Shown one piece after another: positions 22,195 to 33,823 of a DNA stretch of 64,000 nucleotides. Each line of letters begins with the position of its first letter. Positions within the stretch are counted from its first letter, which is position 1. The notes beneath the pieces are model-generated. The model was not told where the DNA came from. It did not search any database and saw only the letters and a list, made by a program, of their open reading frames with translations. The translations under genes were made by a program, and so were the position numbers. Source of the DNA: Leptobrachium leishanense (Eukaryota > Chordata > Amphibia > Anura > Megophryidae); contig CM019066.1 in NCBI GenBank assembly GCA_009667805.1, forward strand, positions 116,984,190-117,048,189, read 5' to 3'.

Positions 22195-22683
22195 CTAGGT
22201 GTCAGGACAAGATCAAATGACAGGTTGACCACAGGCACTTCTCTCAAATATCTAGGTATGTGGTCAGACTCAAATCTATCCTTTGGCCCCACATTGAGAA
22301 ACTCTCATCTAAACTTTACTCCAAACTAGGTGCCCTGTACAGAAACAAATCCTGCGTGAGCCCCACTGTAAGAAAGCAGATTGTGGGGGAGGCGGAGCTA
22401 TCTGAGACACTGAGCAGATGCATTTCCTGGAGCTCCACCAGCAATTTCTATTTTAAGCTAACTAAAGCAGGGTTTTTGTGCCCTATCTGGACTGTCTGGT
22501 GGTGCTGGTGCCTTCCCTCCACTTGAGGTGCCCGCGGTGGAGTTCGCTGTGCGGCCGCCTGTGTATTACGCAGTCCGGTGAGTTTCGGGCCTAGTGCGGC
22601 CTAGTCTGCCTGGCGGAGGCAGGGAGTTTCCTATGGATTGCCATGGAAGTAACTTCGGGTCTCGCGAGGTTTACCTGGCTTGG

Positions 22684-23852
22684 ATGATGAGCAAAAAATC
22701 GCAACAACGGCAGGAAGGTTCAGGAGGCCCTTGTCAAAGGGACATTCGAGAGTCATTGGGGGGTAGACGACTCACTGGCAGCCTAGATCCCTCTTTAACA
22801 CTCCCCCCCCGGATTTTGGCTCCTCGGAGGAAGATGTTTGCTCCTGGCCCCTTGGTAATGGGGCTAGCATTGACTGGCTTGCCCCGACGTCCCAAGATAG
22901 AAGGGGTGCAGCTGTGGGCACAGCCACGAAGAAGCGGGCTCAGAAAAAACGTAAAGAGCAGGCAGCGACATCCAACAGGTCCCAGGAGCTTACCTCTGAT
23001 CCCTCGCGCCACTGCTCGGAAGACGATGCCCTCCCTGCTGCTCTCTGAGGGGGGTACTCGGTTATCACGACCCCGGAACCCTGTACTCCTGAAGACCGTG
23101 GTGCAGACTACGGCATGTGTCTTCAACGGGAATAAGACGCCCTCGGGTGTTTGTTCACCCTCCCCAAGACAAGGCGCTGAAGCTGCCCCTGAGGTGGAAT
23201 ATGATGCCCGCCCCACCACGATGGGGGACTACCGCAGATTCATTGCAGAAATTAAGAGTATGTGGTCCGCTGCGGTGTCTGGGGTACAGGCTGAGGTGGA
23301 CTTGATAGGAACTCAGGTGGCAGCGGTGCAAGCGCAGAATGCTGAAGTGGCTGCGGAGCAGGTGATTCTTTCGTCCCAGGTGAGCGCCTTGCAGTCCCAG
23401 GTTGACCTTTTGACCCGCTCAGTGGAGGTTCTTGAGTCCCGACACGGCAGGCAGAATATAAATATACAAGGTATCCCCGAATCGGTATCTACATCAGACC
23501 TGCCCCAATATGCCATGCGCCTGGTGCACCATACCTCTGGATCGTCACCTGCCGCAACGGTGCTGTTTGACACAGTGTTCCGGATCTGCAAGCGAGCAAA
23601 GGCCCCCCAGGATTCTCCAAGGGATGTCATTGCGGTTACCAAGACTGCTGCTGTCAATAAACGAATCATATCTGCACCCGGGGCACGTCTGCGGTAAAAT
23701 TTGATGGAGCGTCGCTGATGTTATACAATGACTTACCATTTGTGACCCTGCTGGCTCGGCGTCGGTACCGTGAGGTGACGGCATTCCTCCATTGTTGGGG
23801 GGTCGCTTATCGCTGGGGCTTGGCTGGCTCCCTCGTGGTGAGTGACGCATAA
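22684..23852 (+). pseudogene. L1/Tx1-type ORF1 protein, one frameshift
   Basis: Start chosen at the ATGATG of MMSKKSQQRQEG. The longer in-frame extension upstream has only a GTG. There is a basic low-complexity N-terminal part, then a heptad-like stretch (AEVDLIGTQVAAVQAQNAEV through VDLLTRSVEVLESRH, about 23290-23450) that is the expected coiled coil. Next come the RRM start NINIQGIPESV (23459-23491) and SPRDVIAVTKTAAVNKRI. The frame is lost at about 23696, and the C-terminal domain continues in another frame: FDGASLMLYNDLPFVTLLAR and GVAYRWGLAGSLVV to a stop at 23850-23852. ORF1p of this family is an RNA-binding trimer. Here it is disrupted once and otherwise well preserved. Confidence 0.85.
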
Positions 23853-24769
23853 AAACGTGCCTTATACTGTTTCTGACCTGGCTGAGGCCTGGCCTATGCT
23901 TTCCAGCATTGGTTTGTCGCCGACCCCGGCGACTGCTTCCCCAGGCTGAGTTCCAGTTTTTGCTGAGCATCCCCCCTACATTGAGAGTTTTATTCTCGAG
24001 GACGTTATAGATTTCCCTGACTTCTGTAAAAGTGTTTTTTCTCTCCCCCCCCTCCTTTGCTTGACGAGTTCACTGACCTTTTTGGGGACTCTTGTTTAAT
24101 TTTTATTTGCTACCTTTCTTGCACTTTTGAATTTTCCTGCTGGCGATAGTGTAACCCCTCCCCTTTTTAATTTTTTTTGGCATCTACTGGGCAGTCCTGA
24201 GGTGCGCCACCATGACTCTGACTGTCATGTTTGGCCATCGGGCTCCCGGGCCTCGTGACATTATCCCTCCACGGCCTCCTTTGGGAGTGCGCCAGGAGCG
24301 TCACGGTGATGGCCTTTGCCACTCCCCTCCCCCCATTTTTTTCTTCGGGGTCGCCATCTTTTAACCGGGGATGTGTATGGCACCTCCTCTTCCCTATTAT
24401 TTTTTATTTTTCTCAATACCCCTTGCTGTTCACGTTCGTACTGTTTTCTGAATACTTTTTTGTACGCCTGCCAAATTTCTATGAGTTTATAATTTATGTC
24501 TTCGATTTTGTTTTAATTCCTGAGGACTCATGATTTATTCCTGAAACTATTTTTCTTATTTCTTTCCAGCTGTGCTTTCTAGATGCCTAGTTAATATTTT
24601 AGATGTCTCTTTTTGTGACCTCATAAGATGACAGGCTATGGCCCTGCGCAGCCATTTTCTTCGATGACTTGTTTTAGCCCTGCGAGGCCTTTTCTTTATG
24701 TGTGTCATGCTGACTTTACTTCACAATAAAAAACTTGAATTACAAAATTTTTTTAAAAAAAAATTAAAG

Positions 24770-24999
24770 GCAGCATATGAATACGCACACTGCGGGGAAT
24801 AAGCGCCTCTCTGCATGTTATAATTAATGCAGCATATGAATACGCACACTGCGGGGAACAAGCGCCTCTCTGCGTGTTATAATTAATGCAGCATATGAAT
24901 ACGCACACTGCGGGGAACAAGCGCCTCTCTGCGGTATAATTAATGCAGCATATGAATATGCACACTGCGGGGAAGCGCCTCTCTGCGGTATAATTAATG
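24770..24999 (+). repeat. four ~58-bp tandem units in the LINE tail
   Basis: Units begin GCAGCATATGAATACGCACA at 24770, 24829, 24888 and 24944. After the array, TGTCTGTATAGTATAACTT and AAATGCAAAAA (25027-25060) resemble part of the TTAA MITE interior (compare 7985-8015). Confidence 0.88.
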
Positions 25000-26609
25000 T
25001 ACGTCTGTGTTATATGTATATGTATCCTGTCTGTATAGTATAACTTAAAATGCAAAAAAAAAAAAAGAAAACCGATTGTACAGCAAATAGGGATGAGCCG
25101 AATGCCCCGGTGTTCGGTTCGACTTCAAACTAGAACGATTTCAAAAGTTCAAGCTCAATGTAAGTCAAGGAAACCCGAACGTTCGATTTTTAGAGTGCCC
25201 TCCAAGAGGGCATATATGCAAGATATTTGCCATAAAAAGGTGTATGAGGGTCCGGGTAGTGCCCTGGGGGACAGGAAACAAGGACAAAAAGTTTAAAAAA
25301 AATGTTTTTAAAAGGAACAGTGAGTTTTCCATGAAATAAAGGTTAAGAATAAAAACGAAAGATTCCTTCAAATATCGTGTCTAGGAGGTCCCCATTACCT
25401 GCCTGTGAAGTGGCGGATTTGTAGGATGTATAGAAACATTTAAAAACAAAAAAATGACATTTCAAATGACGGTAAATGGTTGTCCTTTAATCTATTCATA
25501 AACAACTGCTTGGGGCGGCAGCCTGTATGAAAAGAGGAGACGTTTTAGGATACGCAGAACAAGTTTAGTGATTTTTTTTTGGCTAAATTATGGTGAAACT
25601 TATGCAGGCTTTGGATGAAAGTAACAATAGGTGCTTTAAAATTAGGCCTTTAGTGTCGGCAACAGTGCCTTCACACCGAAACCCCTCTGTGGTATTGTGG
25701 AAGAGTGCAGGGTTGGACCCTGCGGTCAAATATTAAAATGATATGAATCTGGTACAGGTGTCAGTGCACCAAAATATTTTGCCTTTGGTGGCAGCAAGTG
25801 CCTTCACACCGTAACCCCTTGTGGTATTGTGGAAGAGTGCAGTGGTGGACCCTGCAGTCCAATATTAAAATGATATGAATCTGGTACACGCATCGGTGGC
25901 AGTGCACCCAAATATTGTGCCTTTGGTGGCAGTAAGTACCTTCACACCGTAACCCCTCTGAGGTATTGTGGAAGAGTGCAGTGGTGGAGGTTTTGGTAAT
26001 GCAGAAGAGATCCCCGATCTATTCAGTTACATCAGCAGCTATAACAAAACCGGGCCAGCAATGTTTAGGCTCTTGTACTGCACTACTGTATATGGTGAAA
26101 ATCGGCGCACACCAGTAGCAACATGAAGCAAACAGAACAGGCAGGGAATACACAGAGAGAATTGTCAAATGGCAGGCAAAGTCGGCAACAGATCGGGTCC
26201 TCAGAACAAGCAGGGTCAGTAACAAGTATACAAACTGATTCGGTAAGCTAGCGATGCGGGAATAAAGGCTGAGACACACTGAGCGTGTAGCGACGCACAG
26301 CGTAATGAAGCGAAGAGAAGGAAACATTTTGCAGGCTTGACTTCACTCCGCTCCACCTTGCAGCGTGTCTACACTGCATTACGTTTGCTTCTCACTGCAC
26401 TGGACCGGAATCCACTAAATTAAAATGTACACACAAAACCGTTTTATTTTCACAAAGCACATGTTATAAAGGCAAAAAAAGTTTCTACTGAATAAAATAC
26501 ATCAAAAATTACTGTTAATTTAATAGGAATAGTATAAAAGTATAAAAAAGGTAACCCCTGATCATACATATTATAGGGACATGGAGCACTGTGTATAGAG
26601 TAGGGATGC

Positions 26610-26712
26610 ATTGATACCACACACAGACATATACGTATATATCAACACGCAGACCTATATATACGTATATAATCAACACGCAGACCTATATATACGTATA
26701 TAATCAACACGC

Positions 26713-26750
<38 letters not shown>

Positions 26751-26771
26751 CCACAGACCATATATATACAC
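26610..26771. repeat. TA-rich microsatellite with TATATACGTATAT units
   Basis: Three copies of TATATACGTATATAATCAACACGCAGA-like units, followed by (TA)n at 26715-26748 and further TATATACACA repeats. Confidence 0.85.
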
Positions 26772-26820
26772 ATACGCACATGGGGGGGTGGCATGTGGAC
26801 AATCTCAACTAAATGCACGC

Positions 26821-26942
26821 CCCCCTATTTGGCTGATCCCTCCAGAAGAAATGTTGAACCCGACAGAGCAGAGAATATATATATTATTCTCTGCTCTAAA
26901 TCGGGTTCAACATTTCTTCTAGAGGGATCAGCCAAATGGGGG
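26821..26942. repeat. long hairpin within hAT copy 2
   Basis: Arms TTTGGCTGATCCCTCCAGAAG..GAGCAGAGAATA and its inverse (26888-26937) are nearly perfect, about 50 bp each, around an AT core. An outer inverted pair GTGGCATGTGG (26788) and CCACATGCCAC (27122) suggests it is the centre of a larger MITE. Confidence 0.85.
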
Positions 26943-27769
26943 GGGGGCAATTAGTTGCCAAAATGTGTGTGTAATACAAGTCTGGATATATATATTTATA
27001 AGAATATAGATATATATATATATAAGATATATATCATACCTGCCCTTACCTTCCCCTATAAATTTGCTAAAAATATACACACACAAAAAAAACAAAAAAA
27101 AAAACCTGAGGCCGCGCGCAGCCCACATGCCACTCCCCTCTACCTGGCTGAATGTATCTAATATATATAATTAAATACATTCAGCAAGGTAGAGAAAAAA
27201 AAAGGTTTTATTTCATGTTCCCAGGGACATTTAAAAATGTCCTCGGATTTTATTTTTTTTAGAAATGTGTCACCTTACCTTAGCCTGGTGGTCAATGGGG
27301 GCTCCCTGGACCCTGGTTGTGGGGGGGGGTCTACAGTGGCTCCCTCCCTGTGCTGCCTGTCTCTGCCGCATACACCCGGGCGGCTAGCCCGCACATTCGC
27401 AGCTCCGTCATCTGGTGGCCGTATGCTCAAGGGGATCCTTGGGAGGCCCCGGAAGCTGCCCTCTACAGTGCCTGATTAGAGGGCCGTGTCTGCCTGATTT
27501 TTTAGTAACAAGAATGTTTTATCCCATAGGCTTCAATGTTAAAAATATTCCCGTTTTAATTCAATATTTAATAAACCGTTGCTTATAACATTCTGCAGTA
27601 AGTAGTCGCTTTTATTTCTAGATTTTTTTAGTATTTAAGCATTTTTTATACTTTTTTAAATTTTGTTTTTCCCTCGAACTTTTGGCGAACGTCCCAAAAA
27701 AGTTCGAAGTTCTCAAACTTTCGAACAGCCGATGTTTGATTCGAACTCCGAACCGAACGCTCATCCCTA

Positions 27770-28193
27770 ACAGCAAATGCTTATGCTAGCTTTTGAATAT
27801 GGAGATGTAGTGTATGCAGCTGCTCCACAAACACAGCTCCAGAAACTTACTACATTGTATAACTCATTCTGCCGCTTTGTACTACAATGTAACTACACAA
27901 CCCACCATTGTGATATGTTAAAAGAGCTAAACTAGACATCGCTGGAATCTAGAATCACTCTTCACCTTTCGAACCTGGTGTTTGAGCTTTTTTGGGAAGC
28001 TACCACCCTACCTGAATAGACTGCTTCCCCCCCAGCAGTTCGCTCATCCTATAACCTCCGATCCAGGACCTGCAACTTACTTGTAATACAAAAAGAAAGT
28101 GTCTCGATCCTCATTTTCCTACCGAGCACCACAATTATGGAATAACCTCCCAGACGCTATCAAATCTTCCCCCAGTCTAAAGTCACTTAAGAG
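27770..28193 (+). pseudogene. non-LTR retrotransposon RT, second part
   Basis: Continues the LINE at 20890-22384: LAFEYGDVVYAAAPQTQLQK, TLYNSFCRFVLQCNYTTHH, then SFSYRAPQLWNNLPDAIKSS and PSLKSLKS up to the hAT at 28194. The blocks order as in the C-terminal part of L2/CR1/Rex-type ORF2. Several stops are present. Confidence 0.82.
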
Positions 28194-28556
28194 TAGGGAT
28201 GAGCGGTTCGGTTCGAACATCGCCTGTTCGCAAACTACGAACATTTCTGCGTGTTCGCCGCATGTCTGCCCACAAATGGACCACAATGCACTTTTCCACT
28301 GGCCTGAAGCCTGTAATTGGCTACAGCAAGACTATGCCAATTCACGGCTCAGAGTCCTGATTGGGCAAATTTTGCCCAATCATGGGCTCATAGAGCTAAG
28401 TCCCGCAGCACACTATATAAGGCTTCACACAGCCCCAGCACATGTTTTTTGAGAGGAGATTGTTAGTGTGTGTTCTCTCACTGCCAGTCTGCCAGCTATG
28501 GGGGGGGGGTCTCATTTCTACAAAATATCTGGGAATTGTTCTAATCTGTGTGTTCT

Positions 28557-29630
28557 TGTCAGGTGCTGGTTCCGGGGTGGTAGGTGCGAGCCAATGTGCA
28601 ATGAATACTAGCAAACCAGATATATTTATATATAAGTATTTATTGTAAAAGGCACAAAAAGAAATAGGCCGAGGCAACAACAGAATCTAGGAGGGGTAAG
28701 CGAGAGAAGTAGGAGAATACTGAATAGAGGAGAAAAGCTAAGGAATAGGGAAGGAGGGATATATAATTTTATATGTATACACAGGTTACAGGTCTAGAGA
28801 CAGAACTAAAGCAGAGAATAATATATATGGATAAGAAACATTAAACTATACATAAAGAGGGATAAACAGACTAAAGCAGAACAGACTAAATATAGGGAGA
28901 AACTGCAGATAACAACAAATGGGAAAACAGAAGCAGAGAATACTTAAGTTATATATAAATGAATATATTTGAGTACTAGAGATGTGGGCAAATCCTTATA
29001 ATCCAGGTAAGGTAAACTTGGGAGATCCAGGAAGATGACAAGTCCAGAGGTCTGTAGTAAATAGGAGATCCAGGAGGTTTGCAAATAATAAGTCCAGGAG
29101 AGATATAACAGAGATCGCCTTGAGAGGATAGGATCCAGCAGAGTATGGGTCCTAGGATTCTTGGAGGAACAGCAGGTAGCTTCTTGCAGCTTGGATATTT
29201 CCAAGACAATGTGGAAGCATTGGGCTTCAGGTGTGGCCTGGTTTTATGCAGGAGTATTAGGTGATCTAGGCAACACCTGAGCATTGCACAGGCAGAGGTG
29301 AGTAGTGGTACTGCTTATTGAAAGTCTCACTACTATGAGCCAGCACTGGGTTTAGGCTTTTAATTAGGGATGTGCGTTTCGGGTTTCGGAATTTCGGAAT
29401 TTTCACGAAATTTCCCGATTCGTGCATTCGGATTCAGCCAATTTTACGAAACTTTTCAGATCCGAATTTTCCGAAAACGAAAACTTTACGAAACGAACCG
29501 AAACGGAAATCGGCCAAAACGAGCCGAAATGAAAATTTACAAAATACGAACGAACCGAACCGAATCGAACCGAAAAAAAAATCGGTGCACAAGTCTACTT
29601 TTTATTACGCCGGCGGCGACGGTCCTTACA
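28557..29630 (-). mobile_element. solo LTR inside the hAT
   Basis: TGTCAGGTGCTGG..GGTCCTTACA has TGT..ACA ends and an exact 5-bp target duplication GTTCT (28552-28556 and 29631-29635). Removing it restores the 73-bp hAT repeat. On the minus strand AATAAA sits about 80 bp before the end, as expected for R/U5, so minus orientation is likely. It contains a hAT MITE at 29365-29597. No internal coding region. Confidence 0.82.
29365..29597. mobile_element. 233-bp hAT MITE (TAGGGATGTGCG)
   Basis: Ends TAGGGATGTGCGTTTCGG and GGTGCACAAGTCTA. The 8-bp flanks CTTTTAAT (29357-29364) and CTTTTTAT (29598-29605) match at 7 of 8. The interior is dense in TTCGG/CCGAA. Same terminus type as 42180-45405. Confidence 0.85.
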
Positions 29631-30480
29631 GTTCTCACTGCCACCAGCAATTGTGGGGGTCTCATTTCTACAAAATATCTGGGAATTTTTCTAATCTTTG
29701 TGTTCTCACTGCCACCAACTATTTTGAGGATCAGTCATTTATATAAAATATCTGGGAATTGTTGTAATCTTTGTGTTCTCACTGCCACCAGCAATTGTGG
29801 GGGGTCTCATTTCTACAAAATATCTGGGAATTGTTCTAATCTGTGTGTTCTCACTGCCACCAACTATTTTGGGGGTCAGTCATTTATACAAAATATCTGG
29901 GAATTGTGGTAATCTTTGTGTTCTCACTGCCACAAACTATTTTGGGGGTCAGTCATTTATACAAAATATCTGGGAATTGTTGTAATCTTTGTGTTCTCAC
30001 TGCCACTAGCAATTTTGGGGGTCAGTCATTTCTACAAAATATCTGGGAATTGTTCTAATCTTTTTGTTCTCACTGCCACCAGCAATTTTGGGGGTCAGTC
30101 ATTTCTACAAAATATCTGGGAATTTTTCTAATCTATGTGTTCTCACTGCCACCCATCAGGGGGTCTCAATGATTTATAGGAGGTTTCTGGGAATTGTAAT
30201 CTGTGTTTTCTCACTGCCAGCTACCAGGGGGGTCCCACATACTTCTAGCAGATTTCTGTGAATTGTAATCTGTGTCTTGTCACTGTTGCCAGCTATCAGG
30301 GAGTCCTATCAGGGGGTCTCACTGACTTGTAGGTGGTTTCTGGGAATTGTAATTTGTGTCTTGTCACTGCCAACCATCAGGGGGTCTCACTGATTTATAG
30401 GAGGTTTCTGGGAATTGTAATCTGTGTCTTGTCACTGGCTGCCAGCTATCAGGGTGTCTCACTGAGTTATACCAGAGTTC
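29631..30480 (+). repeat. 73-bp minisatellite in the hAT 5' leader
   Basis: Units of TTCTCACTGCCACCARCWATTTTGGGGGTCAGTCATTTMTACAAAATATCTGGGAATTGT-type, period 73 bp. About seven clean copies are followed by diverged ones with CATCAGGGGGTCTCA. One unit lies before the LTR at 28495-28556. The 73-bp period shifts reading frame each unit, so ORFs here are artefacts. Confidence 0.92.
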
Positions 30481-30567
30481 TGGAAATCTTTAATCTTTAT
30501 ACCAGAGTTGAATCAGAGTTTTGCAGCATATCTCCAATTTTTATAACAGAGTTGAATCAGAGTTCTG

Positions 30568-33500
30568 TATATCTTTAATCTATCACTCACCATATCAGAA
30601 AGACCAAAAAGGACAAGCAGACGCTCCCAGAAACAGATAAGAGGGCAAACAGCCTCTGTGGCGGGAGGCTGTGCCTCTGGTCGTCGTGGACGTGGTGCAT
30701 CCTCTGCAGGGGCACGCTTGTCCTTTCTAACTGGTAATGGCCGTCTTAAGCAGCAGCAACATACAGAGGATTTGGTAGATTGCCTAACCAGGGCATCCTC
30801 ATCCTCCCAGTCCTCTGCCAGCCAGGCTTGTAGTGCTTTACAGTCCACCTCAGCTGCCAAAGCATCTAATGCAGTCTCCATGTCCACAGCTACTCCTGCC
30901 GTAGCCTCACTATCACACACGGAGGAGTTAGCTGAATTGTTTGACTACAATGACAGTGACATGCTGCTTGAGGATGCGCAGCAAGTACAGTGCTCTGATT
31001 CAATCTCACAGGTTGAGGAAGGGAGTATAATCAACCTAGAGGAAGGGGGTGCCAGTGATGACACACAAATAACTGGCACTCATGTTGTCCCAGCAGCTGC
31101 AGCATACTGCCAAGTTGGCTCCAGTGACGAGGAGATAGGGGGTGATGACAATGACGATGAGGTCACTGACTCCACCTGGGTGCCTGATTGAACACAGGAG
31201 TCAAGTGAGGAGGAGTAGGCACAACAAACACGAGGCACAACATCCTCTATGACCAACCGTAGCACTAGCCAGTCCAAGGCATCAGATGTCAGAGCTGCTC
31301 AGGTGCAGAGCGCTGTTGTCTCAAAGCACACATCCAGGAACTCTGCTGTCTGGGAGTTCTTTAAGAAATGTGCAGCAGACCGCACCGTTGCTATTTGTAA
31401 TCTATGTCAGATGAGGCTCAAGCGTGGGAAAGACACCGGACACTTGGGTACCACGTGCTTGAGGTGACATATGACCACCTGCCATGCATCCTGTTGGTGC
31501 AACACTTTGTGTAGGTCCTCCTCACCTGTCTCTACCCCCACTATATGTCCTGCCATGTCATTGACTCCAACCTCCACTGACAGGGATGATGCTACAGTAA
31601 TGGATGTACCAGGTCCTTCCTCACAATGTGACAGCATCCCATCAGCTGAAGATTTATGCAGTCAGATTACGTTGCCCCAGCTGCTGCAGCGTAAGAAAAA
31701 ATATAGTCCCAACCATCCCCAAGCACAGCGTCTAAATGCCAGCTTAGCAAAATTACTCGCATTGCAGCTGCTGCCTTTCCTGCTGGTGGACTCTGCTCCC
31801 TTCCGTGAATTTGCTGAATGAGCTGTACCACAGTGGCATGTTCCAAAATGCCATTACTTTTCACGGAAGGCCATTCCAGCACTATACCAGCACGTGGAAG
31901 ACAATGTTATTGAGTCATTGGGAAAGGCAGTCAGCAGCAAGGTGCATGTGACTTTAGACACGTGGTCCAGCAAGCATGGACAGGGTCGTCACATTTCCTT
32001 CACGGCACACTGGGTAACTCTGATTGCAGCTGAGAGGGATCCAAGATGGGGCTCTGTGCTGGAGTTTGTTCATCCACTACGCCTCCAGAAAGCTGCTTGT
32101 ATGAGGTCTGTCTGCTCCACCACCACCTCTCCCTCTTGCTCCTCCTCCTCCTTCTGTGTCTCTGGCAAAGTGGCAGTTAAACAGACGCCTGACAGGGGCT
32201 ACACAATGGCTCAAGCAAAAAGATGCCATACTGTGCTTGAGCTGGTTTGTTTAGGGGACAGGAGCCACACTGGGCCAGAAATTCTGTCCGCTCTGCAGGG
32301 GCAGGTGCAGAGATGGTTAACACCACGCCAGCTTCAGCTGGGAATGGTCGTCTGTGATAATGGCAGCAACCTTCTCTCCGCCCTATTCCAGGGTAAGTTG
32401 ACGCATGTACCATGCCTAGTACACGTCCTAAATCTGGTGGTACAGCATTTCGTAACCAGGTACCCAGGGCTGGCAGAGCTTCTCAATCAGGCCAGAAAAG
32501 TCTGCAGCCACTTCAGACGGTCTTTCCCAGCAAGTGTTCACCTGGCAGAAATTCAAAGAGAATTCCACCTTTCCACAAACCGTCTGATCTGTGATGTGCC
32601 CACCAGGTGGAACTCAACATTAGCAATGCTGCAGCATCTGCACAAGCAGCAGAGGGCCATCAATGAGTACCTGAGTATGGCACAAGGACAGGTTCAGGTC
32701 AACTTGGTTCCCCCCCCCGCAGTGGCTGATGATCAAGGATGCATGCACTGTACTGTCACCATTTGAGGAGGCAACGAGGATGGTGAGCAGGGACAGTGCA
32801 TTCATCAGTAACACAATTCCTTTAGTGTTCCTGCTGGAGCACACTCTGCAGGGAATTATAGAAGTGGCTCTAGAGGCAGAGCAGCGAGAGGAAGAGGTGG
32901 CCTTCCCTAGCTCTCAAGGCCCCAGTCTTTCCGCAGACAGCATTCCAGCGGGTCCTCCTCTGATCAGACAGGAGGAGGATGAGGAGGAATATTTAAGTAG
33001 TAGGGGCATTGAAGGTGGGGATTCCTCAAGGGAGGGTTTTGTGTGCCCCGAAACCCAAGGACTAGTACGTGGCTGGGAAGAGGAAGTGCACGATGGGGTC
33101 ATCCTCATTGACCAGGAAGACTCGGAAGCTAATGCCACCTCCAACCTACGCTGCATGGGCTCCCTTATCCTGCAAAGCCTGGTAAAGGACCCCAGGATTC
33201 GTTTTGTCAAGGAGAGGGATCATTACTGGTTGGCAACCCTTCTTGATCCATGATACAAGGGTAAAGTTGCAGACTTCATCCTGCCCGCACAGAGGTAGCA
33301 CAGGATGAAAAAACTTGAGGACGCTCTATAGCGACACTTGCGTAACACCTTTCCAGGCACTGGTAGGTTACCAAGTGATGACACACGTGCTTCTGAGGCT
33401 GCGGATGATCAGATGAATAGTGGTGAAGGCCGGGGCCGCTTGACTGATGCCTCTTTAATTTTTTTTAGTCCACGATGCCCAGGGACGTCAAATATAGGCA

Positions 33501-33823
33501 CCCATTGCCAGCGTCTTCACCATATGGTGCAGGACTACCTAGGGGCAAGGGCAGACCTGGATACCTTTCCAGCAGATGATCCACTGGCTTACTGGGTGTT
33601 GAGATTGGATCACTGGCCAGAATTTAGCCAATATGCTATGCAGCTACTAGGTTGCCCTTCATCCAGCGTGCTTTCTGAAAGGACATTCAGTGCCGCTGGA
33701 GGTTTTGTCACAGACAAAAGAGTGCATCTGTCCACCGACTCTGTAGACCGGCTGACATTTATAAAAATGAATCAGTCCTGGATCAGCAGCTATCAATCCC
33801 CTGATGCTGACGTAACGGAATAG
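30568..33823 (+). pseudogene. hAT transposase, long, broken by stops and one frameshift
   Basis: One frame runs from about 30568 to 32710. It has an Arg/Gly- and Ser-rich N-terminus, an acidic stretch (SSDEEIGGDDNDDE, 31120-31165), then a BED-type zinc finger (SAVWEFFKKCAADR, ICNLCQMRLKRG, GHLGTTCLR, 31345-31464). The RNase H-like transposase core follows: LDTWSSKHGQGRHISFTAHW about 31950-32010, VVCDNGSNLLSAL about 32347-32385, and CDVPTRWNST about 32592-32620. A C-run near 32710 shifts the frame, which continues to the hATC dimerisation block LLGCPSSSVLSERTFSAAGG (33643-33702) and a stop at 33821-33823. In-frame stops at about 31189, 31216, 31465, 31819, 33251, 33296 and 33329 make it inactive. 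Several are TGA where a CGA-type codon is likely. Confidence 0.9.

Larger units (their letters stand above)
20890..22384 (+). pseudogene. non-LTR retrotransposon RT, first part (interrupted)
   Basis: LQDQFTEVEMWIKDNKRFLN followed by TDKTVTMLFGTAPKLHKM (to about 21030) is the region just after the RT catalytic box. After the insertion 21041-22194 it continues as TGTSLKYLGMWSDSNLSFGP and LYSKLGALYRNKSCVSPTVR. It is cut at 22384 by the ORF1-only LINE and resumes at 27770. The clade is not certain (L2/CR1/Rex-like). It has frameshifts and no complete domain. Confidence 0.82.
22385..25064 (+). mobile_element. ORF1-only L1/Tx1-like LINE with extra 3' tail
   Basis: An approximately 15-bp target duplication flanks it: AAGAAAGCAGATTGT at 22370-22384 and AAGAAAACCGATTGT at 25065-25079, 13 of 15 alike. 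The order is a GC-rich 5' UTR, ORF1 (22684-23852), about 870 bp without RT or endonuclease coding, AATAAAAAACTTG at 24725-24737 with a short A/T-rich tail to about 24766, about 285 bp of unrelated tandem repeat, and a final A13 tract (25054-25066). ORF2 is absent. The body sits inside the LINE at 20890-34679. Confidence 0.85.
25088..27769 (-). mobile_element. non-autonomous hAT, copy 2 of the TAGGGATGAGC family
   Basis: Ends TAGGGATGAGCCGAA and CCGAACGCTCATCCCTA. The target duplication ACAGCAAA is exact (25080-25087 and 27770-27777). The stretch 25180-26030 is the reverse of 33830-34500 in the transposase-bearing copy and still contains the last few transposase codons (about 26000-26035), so it is a deletion derivative of that element. 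The remainder has been filled with unrelated repeats, including TA microsatellite and a hairpin at 26821-26942. Confidence 0.93.

Noticed and set aside
22734..23219. 161-codon minus-strand ORF
   Set aside because: Antisense shadow of the L1/Tx1-like ORF1, which has the recognisable motifs on the plus strand.
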